Assembly (NCBI GenBank): GCA_030849805.1
Contig: JASANZ010002155.1
Coordinates: 1-56,881 of the forward strand
Reading direction: 5' to 3'
DNA length: 56,881 bases
DNA from: Sergeia podlipaevii
Taxonomy: Eukaryota; Euglenozoa; Kinetoplastea; Trypanosomatida; Trypanosomatidae
This document shows, piece by piece, positions 29,304-39,400 of the stretch. Position 1 is the first letter of the stretch; each line of letters opens with the position of its first letter. The notes beneath the pieces were generated by a model. It worked only from the letters and a program-made list of their open reading frames with translations, ran no database searches and had not been told where the DNA came from. Position numbers and translations under genes: made by a program.

Positions 29304-30647
29304 CTATTCTTCCAGGGCCTCCTCCACCCCATCAAGCGTCACACAAGTAACGACAATTCCGTTACCACGACGACTGGCACCAGTGGCATGCAGCTCATCT
29401 GCAGCCGCTCTAAATGCCTGTCGCGTCTCTGCACTGCCAGTGACAGCAAGGCCGTTAATCGCCATCACTGTTACTCCAGGCATCACCGTGCGAAGCTCTG
29501 ACGTCTCTTGAGAAGATGGCAGCAGTGCATCCAAAACGCACTCATCACGGTGGTTTCCGCTAGAGAAACTCGCCAACAAAGCAGTGTTGCCTATGAAGTC
29601 ATACTCTCTCAATCCGTAAGTGAGAGTGAGGGTGAGCTCATAAGCTTCCTCCCGCTTCTGCGCTTCCGCTTCAGAACATTCCTCTCCTTCATTGTGTTCT
29701 CCATCAGCAGTTCTCACACCCAAGCTCGCTTTTGTTTCAGAGACACGTTGGTCTTGTGCCGCTTCTTCTTGTGCTATAATGCGTACAATATCTTCTCCAG
29801 CCCTCACCACGCGTTCATTAACCTGTGTCACAACGGCTGGAAAGGGCAACTCTGGGTGCCTCTCTGCGCGCAGCAGCACATTCTTTGCGAATACTAGTCC
29901 CCACGTAGACTCACTTTCGGCACTAGTGACAGCTCCAAAAGCAGCAAGAGGGGTACGCATGCGGCGGATGGTCACACAGCGCCACTGCTGACTAGGGAAG
30001 CCGCTGCTGGTGGCAGTGCCGCTGGACACCATCGTTGCGACGCGTGGTGCAAGCGCAAAGACTCCTCGCCCACCACGTTGACTACGAGACTCCGTCGGGA
30101 CCTCTTGAGAACGTCGCTCGTGGGATACCACTGCATCTGGCGAGTACTCATCGTCGTCATCATCATCGGCTCCTGCTGAGTCACTCAGGCAATGAACAGG
30201 GGTAGTACTCGTGCTGACAGCCCTTGCTTCAGCTACATCGCGTGGACTGTCGTCGCGACTCCGTTTGGCGCCACAAGACTCACCTGATGCCTCACACACA
30301 GCCTCTTCTTTCTGTTTGTTCGTGAGAGCATCGCTGTTGTGCTGGGAAATTGATTGCATCACATTGGCAAGACGACCGTAGAAGTTGACGCTGTGTCGAG
30401 CGTCATAAGCCGCGCGCAGCTGGGGATCAGACAAGGTTTTGTACGCCTCTGTGATGCACTGATAGCGGCGTTGTGTTTCTGCTTCCTCGGCTGCGGAGGC
30501 TCCAGTGCGATAGGCTACTCGATCCGGGTGTAGATCCAGAGACAGCCGCCGATAGCGCCTTGTGAGTTCCGCTACACTTATGCTAGGGTCCACACCGAGG
30601 CACGCGTAGAGCTCTGGTAGTGGTCTTTTCTCATTTCGTTGCTGCAT
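29304..30647 (-). CDS. J-domain (DnaJ-like) protein with possible PDZ-like segments
   Basis: A 447-aa Hsp40-type co-chaperone. The J domain covers residues about 10-88 (ELYACLGV...LSLDLHPDR...CITEAYKTLSDPQLRAAYD), with the essential HPD tripeptide at 40-42, so it should stimulate an Hsp70 ATPase. There is no Gly/Phe-rich region and no zinc-finger, so it is a class C J protein. Residues about 120-215 are charged and low complexity. The C-terminal half has two stretches (FPAVVTQVNERVVRAGEDIVRII and PGVTVMAINGLAVTGSAETRQAF) that look like the carboxylate-loop to helix part of PDZ-like domains; this is my inference from pattern. The start at 30647 places the J domain near the N-terminus. Specific client unknown. 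Confidence 0.85.
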   Translation of the reverse strand: MQQRNEKRPLPELYACLGVDPSISVAELTRRYRRLSLDLHPDRVAYRTGASAAEEAETQRRYQCITEAYKTLSDPQLRAAYDARHSVNFYGRLANVMQSISQHNSDALTNKQKEEAVCEASGESCGAKRSRDDSPRDVAEARAVSTSTTPVHCLSDSAGADDDDDDEYSPDAVVSHERRSQEVPTESRSQRGGRGVFALAPRVATMVSSGTATSSGFPSQQWRCVTIRRMRTPLAAFGAVTSAESESTWGLVFAKNVLLRAERHPELPFPAVVTQVNERVVRAGEDIVRIIAQEEAAQDQRVSETKASLGVRTADGEHNEGEECSEAEAQKREEAYELTLTLTYGLREYDFIGNTALLASFSSGNHRDECVLDALLPSSQETSELRTVMPGVTVMAINGLAVTGSAETRQAFRAAADELHATGASRRGNGIVVTCVTLDGVEEALEE

Positions 30648-31203
30648 AGAGAGCGCGCGCTCTCTCTCCCTATATATATATCTTTGATGGATGTTATGTC
30701 TGAGTGTGTATATGCGTGCGCGTGCATGTGGTTCTTAAGGAAGAATAGAAAAAGAAAAGATACATAAAAAACATTGAAGCAACGAAAAAAGTAAAAAGAA
30801 TAAACATAATGCGTCTTGTCATTTTGATAAGACACACAAAGAATCGTCCCTCTCGGACACTTTTTTCCTTTTTTTATGTTGAAATGGACAGTACAACGTA
30901 TATGTGAAAGCCCAAAGCACACACACACACACACACACTCGGAAAAAGACAACAAGGCTTCTAGGTGCAGTCATAAAAGGGTTGAAAATGATTTTTTTTT
31001 AAATGTACTCTACTTACATTATCAAAGCCAAAAGAAAAAAAGAAAGCATACAAGCAAAGGTAGTCACCTGTTAGTATCTAAAACTGCATAGGTTACATTG
31101 TATAAAGCAGAAAAAAAAATAATGTACATATATGAAAAGAAAAACAACATTAGAACGCGATCAGTTCAGGGCATTGTACATTAATGAAAAACAAAGAAAT
31201 GAC
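30648..31203. other. Intergenic spacer
   Basis: AT-rich with an AC run near 30919-30938, TA and GA-rich simple repeats just upstream of the J-protein start, and no supported gene. Confidence 0.55.
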
Positions 31204-34200
31204 TTATTCCCAAAAGAACGTCACCAAGTCTTCATAAGATACAAACTGGCTATAATCCGTTATGATTGCGCGACGCATATCCAAGTCGGCGCCACTCAGT
31301 ACTTTGGTGGTAGTAGATGTAGGCATCACTTCAGCGTCTGTGTCATCATCGGAATCTTGGACACTAGCTGTAGAAGCACGCGAAGGGGTGTAAGGCACAT
31401 TTTCCTTTGACTCACAGATACCCGCTTCCGTCTGGCACAGCACTCGAGCAAACATCATCTCTCGCTCAATTTGGAGAATCTCCTGTGCCATTCCTCGCGT
31501 GCTGCCTTCCTCCCAGACTACGGCCTCAAGAAGGGTGCGCTGCTGTGCTTCTTCTTGCCAAAGTCTCGCAAGTGAGGGATAGAACTGATGAGTGGTCCAC
31601 TCATAGAAAGGGGTAAAGGCCGCCCACCAACATACCCACTCATGTTGTGTCCGACTGCGTAGCCGCTCTTCCTGCTGCTCTACCTGAAGCAACGAACGCT
31701 CGAGAGACCACAGGTTGCTAATCTCCAGTGGTGACAGCCCTGCATAGCGCTGCTGCTGCTCTAGTAGGTATCGTTGCTGGATAATATGACGCTGCAGAAG
31801 TGTCCGCTTAGCTGACTCTTCAGCAAGGATCTGCGCCCTCCCTTCAACCTCTGGGGCTATGGCAAGTGCCTCCCTCTCCTTCTCGAGGTGCTCACACCTG
31901 TGCATGTGAAAAGCCATTTTACTAAGATCAGTGCAGACTGCATCATGAAGGCGCAGACACTCACACTGTAACATAGCTCGTGATACCAGCTCGTCCGCAA
32001 GCAGCATCATCTGTGAGTCTAACGCCTTCTCACTCTGCGTTATCTCCCAGTGATCCATGGTGTACTCGTCATTCAAGCGCGCAAAGTCTTCAGCTTCCAC
32101 GCCCATAATGCGCTCCCGACATGCGACCTCTGTCTCACGCAGTACATATACCTGCAGAAACTGCAAGTAGGAGCACAGGGGTGAGTCGTCTGGGCCAATG
32201 TAAGTGACGCGCTGCAGCCTGGCAAGCTCCCAGCGAAGGTCCTTTGAGGTCGCATCCAGACCGAATAGACGGTGCACTTGCAATGGCTGCGTGTTTGCCG
32301 CTCCATCCATGATGGTGACATTTGTGCTAAGAAATGGATAAAGAGTGGGCCCTTCTGGTGTTGGCATGTGCATCAACTCCAAGTTACCCAAAGAGGAGTG
32401 TCCAAGAGAATGAACAGTGCAGCGAGCTTCCCCTCCGCTTGCCGAGTCCTCAACGTTCCATTGATACTGAGCACTTGTATCCCTTGCATCCTGCTCTCCA
32501 TATGCGTAATCCCTAGCGCGAGCTAGGCAGTGCGTGTGGTACTGAACCATGCGCTCCCAGCCACGTTGCTCGTCAGTGCGTATTCTATCCAGTACATACA
32601 AACCAATAAATAAAACGGCTAGTTGTGCTCGCATTTGATGCAGCTCCCACTCCCGAAGAGCAAGAAGATCATTCTGCAGTGACGAATATCCATTGAGCAC
32701 AATTGCGTCGTACAGGGATACTTCCCCAGGAGAATCATCCACACTCGTGCTTCGTTCTGGGACATCATCAGTGCCGTTCCAACATGGTGAGTCGATGCAA
32801 AGGGCAAACGCCTTGGCAATATCGTTTCGCTTTGTTTCTTCGTCAAGCATCGTAGTAAGAAGTTCAGTGAGCACTTGCGTGTTCTTTGAGGCCCAGCGCC
32901 ACAGCATCTTCTTCCCCTTTATTGCTTCTTCCAGCAAGGCATCCTGTGCGGCCTGAAGTCCGTACAATATACGAGCCTCCTCTGCGACCTGCGCCTGCTT
33001 CGCATACCAGTTGACTCGCTCTTGTTGTACAATGGTAATAGCGTGAGCCAGGCGAAGGTTCACTTCTGAAGTAAGTGCCTCCTCCACGGCACCTTCATTC
33101 TTGCTGCTGTGGCTGCCACGACCAGTTTCCACTAGGCCACGCGGTGCTGAAAGTCCACTCAGTCGCAGCCTCAACCGCGTTCCACGCTCTCCAAGCGGCA
33201 GCGCGGCGTACCATGCGATAGGGGACACCTGCTGCTCTAGCTGATAGCACAAGGCTCTCTCATACTGCTCCTCGTAGACGAGCCAGCGCAGACGTCGAAG
33301 AGCGCGGTAGCCAGTCATGGTGAGTGTAGGGGCTGTGACGGTGTCTTCATTGACCACGTTCACAAGGGTGTTCCCACAGATATGCTCGTTCTTCACTGTG
33401 GGAGCTATCACGTCCTCCGTAGCCGCTGCACAGTCAGTGCCACATTCCCCGGCAATAGCAGCCTTCGCAGCTGCGATGACTTCGCAATCATGAATATCCC
33501 GACGCATGTGTCGCACTACGCAAGGATGTAGCACCGCTGTAGCGCGCAGGTCGAATACAGACACAGGGAGGTCGACTTCACCGCTGTATGTCGTCATGAC
33601 TTCTTCTTCTTCTTCAATATCTGCATTAGATCGAACCACACTGGAGTTTCCTTCAGTGTCACTATGCGGGTTTCCGTGTGTGACAGCTGCTTGTGTAGCA
33701 CTCTTGCTATCTCCTGCGTGTGAAGTGCTCGTCTTCCAAGAGGAAAACAAGGACCTGACAGCGTTGACATTAGGGTCCTCCCTTGGTGCTTTCATAGTAG
33801 GGGCTGTGTGATGGGGCCCACTGGGGTAAGATAGGCTGGTAAGCCCCGCCGTATCATCAATGGTCGAGAGACTTACATCAGCCAATGCATAGCACTGCTT
33901 GATGTTGTCGATTACCTTCTTATGGCGAACCGGACTGGCGGCGGGCACAGGTCTACAAAATGACGGTGGCACCACTATCTCCTCCTCCTCCTGCTCTTCC
34001 TTCCCTACGCTGTCGCCCCTACTCCCTTCCTCTCTACCTGTGCACACATTAGCAGTGGAAGATGAATAGGTAGCCGGGCACACACCGCATGCTTGCAGAA
34101 AGTTAGCGTTTCCGGAGCCAGTCTCCTGCGCTCCGGCAACCGCACTGAGATTACTGTCGTCCACCTCCCCCCTTCTCTCTTCACTCCCGTCGATCACAAG

Positions 34201-34938
34201 CACCTGTGGCGCCTCGGTGCCACTGCGAGCCGTCGCCGTCATGATTTCCTTCAGAGTTCTTCCGTGCATGAAAAAATGACGCGTTTCACTACTAGTGGCG
34301 GCCCCCTCCACGTGCGTGTCCGCAATCCTTCCCTCCCAGAAGGGCATTGCTCCCACTGTTGACGCGATTTGCCTACGCTGTTGCAGCTCCAGACGACGAC
34401 GACGATGCCTCACATTGCGTGATCTAGGACCGCACAGTTCATGCTCTTCCTGAAGCGCTCTCTGTCGCTCTCTAACAGTGGGTCTGAAAAGCTTCACACC
34501 GCTGTTGATCACACGCGGAAGAGTATTAGGAACTTCCAAAGGACGACTGCACAGATCATAGAGGCCACTTTTCGCTGAGTTAGAATGATGCAATTGACTC
34601 TGAGAATGCACAGGCGGAAGGGTAAGACTGTCGCCTTGAGCACCGCTGCCACTGCCCTGATCTTGTAGTGGGAGCGGTGGAGCGCGTCCTAACACCTCGT
34701 CTCCTGAAGACGGTGCTGTGATACAGTCGACAAGACGCGTACACGAGTGAAGCGGAGCCTTTGATTGCTGCTGCTGCTCTTCTATTTCTTGAAACGCGTA
34801 GCGATGGTAGCGCGGAAGAAGATCCAGTGGAGCATTCTGACGAGGACGGTACACAGTCGCGGTGGCTACAGAAGGAATTGTCTCAACCGCCCCATAAATA
34901 AAAGGAAGTTGTGTCGCAGTAGAGGTAGCACCTGACAT
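31204..34938 (-). CDS. Large hypothetical protein, coiled-coil rich C-terminal half
   Basis: A 1244-aa protein that I do not recognise. Residues 1-470 are Ser/Thr/Pro/Arg-rich and probably disordered. From about 530 to 1190 it is dominated by Glu/Gln/Arg/Leu-rich helices, with many Trp residues (for example LRRLRWLVYEEQYERALCYQ and QHEWVCWWAAFTPFYEWTTHQF), consistent with coiled coils or helical bundles. The C-terminus ends SQFVSYEDLVTFFWE. No membrane segment or enzyme motif is evident. Gene density, length and codon use match its neighbours, so it is a real gene, perhaps cytoskeletal given the composition; that is a weak inference. Confidence 0.72.
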   Translation of the reverse strand: MSGATSTATQLPFIYGAVETIPSVATATVYRPRQNAPLDLLPRYHRYAFQEIEEQQQQSKAPLHSCTRLVDCITAPSSGDEVLGRAPPLPLQDQGSGSGAQGDSLTLPPVHSQSQLHHSNSAKSGLYDLCSRPLEVPNTLPRVINSGVKLFRPTVRERQRALQEEHELCGPRSRNVRHRRRRLELQQRRQIASTVGAMPFWEGRIADTHVEGAATSSETRHFFMHGRTLKEIMTATARSGTEAPQVLVIDGSEERRGEVDDSNLSAVAGAQETGSGNANFLQACGVCPATYSSSTANVCTGREEGSRGDSVGKEEQEEEEIVVPPSFCRPVPAASPVRHKKVIDNIKQCYALADVSLSTIDDTAGLTSLSYPSGPHHTAPTMKAPREDPNVNAVRSLFSSWKTSTSHAGDSKSATQAAVTHGNPHSDTEGNSSVVRSNADIEEEEEVMTTYSGEVDLPVSVFDLRATAVLHPCVVRHMRRDIHDCEVIAAAKAAIAGECGTDCAAATEDVIAPTVKNEHICGNTLVNVVNEDTVTAPTLTMTGYRALRRLRWLVYEEQYERALCYQLEQQVSPIAWYAALPLGERGTRLRLRLSGLSAPRGLVETGRGSHSSKNEGAVEEALTSEVNLRLAHAITIVQQERVNWYAKQAQVAEEARILYGLQAAQDALLEEAIKGKKMLWRWASKNTQVLTELLTTMLDEETKRNDIAKAFALCIDSPCWNGTDDVPERSTSVDDSPGEVSLYDAIVLNGYSSLQNDLLALREWELHQMRAQLAVLFIGLYVLDRIRTDEQRGWERMVQYHTHCLARARDYAYGEQDARDTSAQYQWNVEDSASGGEARCTVHSLGHSSLGNLELMHMPTPEGPTLYPFLSTNVTIMDGAANTQPLQVHRLFGLDATSKDLRWELARLQRVTYIGPDDSPLCSYLQFLQVYVLRETEVACRERIMGVEAEDFARLNDEYTMDHWEITQSEKALDSQMMLLADELVSRAMLQCECLRLHDAVCTDLSKMAFHMHRCEHLEKEREALAIAPEVEGRAQILAEESAKRTLLQRHIIQQRYLLEQQQRYAGLSPLEISNLWSLERSLLQVEQQEERLRSRTQHEWVCWWAAFTPFYEWTTHQFYPSLARLWQEEAQQRTLLEAVVWEEGSTRGMAQEILQIEREMMFARVLCQTEAGICESKENVPYTPSRASTASVQDSDDDTDAEVMPTSTTTKVLSGADLDMRRAIITDYSQFVSYEDLVTFFWE

Positions 34939-36427
34939 TCACCTGTCTTGTTTGCACACGCACACGTACACCTCTGAACAAAAAAGTAAAGCGAGAAAAA
35001 AAAGGAAATCTAACCAAAGGTCCAGTTCTTTTACTTTTATGCTTTTTTAAGCGATGTAGTCCCTAAAAAAAAAAAAATATTCTATGAATACAATACAAAA
35101 CGCACACACAGGCACACACGTTATATATATGTATATATATATATGCGTCTGATACTAAAGGATGTAGATGATGGTGTACCTCCTCTACTCTCACGTACTA
35201 GGTATACGTGTGTCAGAGATTCACTACTTGTGTAGCCGAGAAGGTAGCGAGACGACAAAAAGAAACAGAAGTAGAGAGGGGGAAAGGACAGTTGTCTATA
35301 AAGCAAAGAAAGGAAAACATGAAGTGAACCACTTTGCCGCCGGAACTTGGCGGCGCAATATACATCTATAGCATTCATATAGACACAACACATGCAAAGC
35401 AGCCAAAGAAAAAAAAATAATGCCTTTTATAAGATGCGCTTCCTTTACTGCCTGTTCGACTATGTTTGACAGCAGCCAAAGTACGTGGCGGTCGACACAA
35501 ATGAATAGAGAAAAAATAAAAAAATAACAACAAGAAGCAAGGGAAAAAAAAAGCAATATCACACTCGAACACTCATACACTTGCAGTTGTCCACGAATAT
35601 ATATTCAGATAATCAACAGTGAGCATCATACAAATATATAAGCCAACATAATAATGGTGCAACGCGGTAAAAAAAAAAAAGAGAAGAAGCAAAATAGTTC
35701 ACTCCTTCTCTTCTCATGCTTTGTTCTTAATGTGCAGCCCTACTGATATGAAGAAGCAGTAAACTGTTACGCTTCAGAAAGACACACACACACACACATA
35801 AGTATCGCTCACCGTTTTATCTTTTCTTGCTTAACACAATTATCCGCTTTTATTGGCTTCTCAAATTTTACAAAAAGAAAATGTGATAAACTTCCTTTTC
35901 TCCTACACTAAGGTTTGCTTCACTCTTGCAGTCGTTGCATGGAGCACAGTACAGACATGAGACACCGAGAGAGAGAGAGAGGAGAAGTTATGGAAAGAAA
36001 TAAACTTCGCTGTCGACTAAAAAAAGAAAAGAACATTACCTCAGAACAGCTATCCATAGAAGCTAAACAACAACAACAAAATGGATAGTATACATGGATC
36101 AATCCGCAATTCAAGCTTTCTCGTAAAAAGTAAATAATCATACAGAATCAGTTATTTTAAAAAAAGCACGTCTTTTTAAAATACACTCACCCCTCTTGCT
36201 ATGATGCACCGCATACTACCTTCCGATTGAGCGTTTATGAATTTACTTGCCAAATAGGATATAAAAATACATATACAATAAAGAGAAAAAAAAACACTAG
36301 CATTTAAGGCACCTCATAAATGAACTACAAACACTAACCCAGCCACAATAACAAAAAAGAAAAATACCATTCCCCAATTAAGAGGGACACAGACCACTAA
36401 TAGGCGAAAGCTTTCCTATTCTTCACT
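34939..36427. other. Gene-free spacer of about 1.5 kb
   Basis: Low-complexity AT-rich DNA with TA repeats near 35121-35145, a CA run near 35783-35798 and a GA run near 35968-35982. Short open frames on both strands are hydrophobic or low complexity and not supported. Confidence 0.55.
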
Positions 36428-39400
36428 TCAAAGCACAGGGACTCCAACAAGAGCGATGTGAATGCTCTGGAGTTGAGCGTGCTCCCAGTGGCCAAATACA
36501 AGACGCATCGAGACCTGAGGACGAACTCTGGCGGCTATTATTGTCTGTGGCTTCCGATAGCGAACTGCCTCATTGGGGATCCCCAGACCGGCTTTGCAAG
36601 GCGCTGCAAAATCAACAGTGTCAGTAGACTCGCTAAGCAGTGGTGCGGCCTGCTGATGCACCGGCACAGCCTGTGTCGTTGCTCCCACACAAGTGCTCAT
36701 CGTACCAGTCCCGCTCGCACGATCGTCCCGCAAGGCATCTGACCTGCTTCCCATGCTAGATTCCTGTTGAAAGCACGTTCCCTGCGTAATGGCATTAACC
36801 AGGCTTGACGAACGAGGCCAGGGCAGCGCGGACTCCACGAAGGAAGCAGCGGATGATTCTTGCCCAAGCACGCAGGTGTCAGCCTCTATCATAGGGACCT
36901 CTGTCGATTGAGTGTGGATAGATGTAGCCCCTGTAGCGTTGGTCACAATGCTCGCTCGAATAGGGGAGGGGTTAACCTGAGCTGCGCGGTTGTTCTTGAC
37001 TGCCGCTGTAGCGGAGGCAGTAGTGCCGGGACCACTACTTGACGTGCTAAGAGGACTCCGAACTTGATTCAGCATGATAGCCACTGCACCATCCCCTACA
37101 CTCTTGTTGTTGCTACTACTGCAGACGTGAAGCAATGCACCGTCGCCATGCGGGTTGTCTCTCTCCCACTCACCAACGTACGTAAAACCTGAGGAGGCTA
37201 CTGTATAGCATCCAAGGCCATTTCTCTGGTTCCCTTGCCAATACCCGCAGTACTCATCCCCGTTTGCATAGGTGTGCTCCATATAATAGAACCGCTGAGA
37301 CCCCTGCGCATGACGTAGGGACGCCCTAGACTGAGGATAAGGCAGAGAGCCGGAGTCGCGAGACGAGGTGCCCATTGCTGCAGCTACGTTGGCAGTATCG
37401 CTTGCAGCGTTCCGGTCTTCTTCTTCTCCCGTAATGGCTGAAGGAGGAGAAGGGGAAGCCAAGCAGCAACGCGGCGGCACTGTTACATCAACCAGTCCAT
37501 CACCGCCGTTCTCCTCTTCTCTTTCGAGGTGAGTACCACACATCTCTTCTCGGTGTTGACGCCCGCACTCCCGCAGCTCGCGTACGATGTAGCGCGTAAG
37601 CATCAGCCCATCCGAGAAGGCGGCGGCGGAGCTGTTGTCGCGCGGAATAAGAGACGAAAACCCCCAGAAGAACCTCGGAGGACGCGTTGTGTTCGTTATT
37701 GGTGCTGAGGGTAGTGGGGATGAAGTCAGTGGCACGAAATGGTAAGACGGTTGCTGCTGCTGCTGCTGCTGTGGCGTGGTTTGAGAAGATTTAGGAATGC
37801 TGAAGCTGCTACCAAGAGTTTTGCTACTTGCGAGATGGTGAGCAGTGGCCGTAGACTTGTTCGATGAAGTCCGAACGGATGTGGCGCGTGATACGCTATT
37901 GTTGCTTCCACCTGCAATACCGCACGCGACTCTGGATAACCCCTGCTTCTTCTGCCGCGGCGTGGGGGCCGAGGTGGCAGTGACCGGTGTGGCGATGATG
38001 GAAGGCAGCATAGGAACTGTGGACGCAAGCGGTGTGACGGATGCGCTGGTTGATATCAACAAAGAGGGCCTAGAAGTTCTAGATGGGTTATGAGAGGGCG
38101 GTGGAGACAGCAGCCCTGGACCATCCAGTGCTGTAGGGCGATTATAGGATCCAACCAACGGCACCTCAGCGATCGCTGTATCCAGCAGTGGTAGACCCTG
38201 GTGAGAACCGTCCAGCGCGATAGCGCCAGTACCTGAGCGATTGCTTTCACACAGCGATGATGTAAGATGTGCTGTATCCTCTCCTCCTCCACTCCTGCCG
38301 ACACTACTCTCTGCCGTTGTATTCGCCAGGCTGGCGGTATAGGCATCCGTGGGCTGAGGAGCACAAGTGAAGCTTGTGCGCCTCGTTCGCCGCTGAGGAG
38401 CCGTAGCATCTCTACCACTTTTGCTATCTTTGGTGCTACAATATGCAGACGCCACCTGGGTCTCATCGTTGGGGTGCGATGAAAATATAGACAATGAACC
38501 TTTTCTTTCCCTAGCGGTGATGCTAGGCGGAGGCGGCGTGGGCACCACGAGTGGCGTGTCCACAGCAGGTGACGATGACCTGGGCGGAATTCGCATTCGA
38601 TTATTGCTGTTAGCAATGCGGCGGCCATCGCCAGCCCTGAAATTGGTAGTGCTGCTTTTCTTATTGGCCGTGATGTGTGTGGGGCTGCAAGCGCCGTCGC
38701 AGTCAGTAGCAGTGCCGTACGTCTCGCCGCTACATTGGCTAGCTCTCAAGCTCGCACTACCCGGCTGCTGCTCATTGGCGCGATTAAGCTGAGAGACGAG
38801 CGGTACTCTCGCCAGAGCCTCCGTCGCTTTTGTCGCTGGATTGGTCATCACTGCTACATCACAAAGAACGGTCGTAGATAACAAGGTAGAGTCTTGTGGA
38901 CCTGCAGCAGATTCAGCAGCATCTACCGTAGCTCCGGATTGCTCCTCTCCTTGTAGTAATCGTGATGAAGGCTCCGCGAACATCTTCACCACCTGCATCT
39001 CATGCCATAGCGCCTGCGTGAACTCCGTGGCGCGGATGAACTCCCATTCCTTCCCAACTGTGGCAAGGTGATCGACGTAGAGAAGCATCTGATAGTGCAG
39101 CTCACGCTGCAGCAGACACAACTTCTCCCCTTGTTGTTGAGCCCATGCAAAGCGCACGGGAGCTGGCTGCCACGACATCGTTACCCCTGGCAGCGCCTCT
39201 GCAAAGGCAAGCAGGTGCTCTGTGCACTCCACCTGATGCGCCGCAGTGTTTGCCATGGAGCGAAGCATCTGGGCCTCGTCTTGTTCTAGACGCTCTAAAC
39301 CGTCACGAGCGTAAAGTTCCATGCGCGCAATAAGCAGCGCTGCCCTGTCGGTTGCACTACGGCAGATGTAATAGCGAAGCTTTCCTGTAGTCATCTTCCC

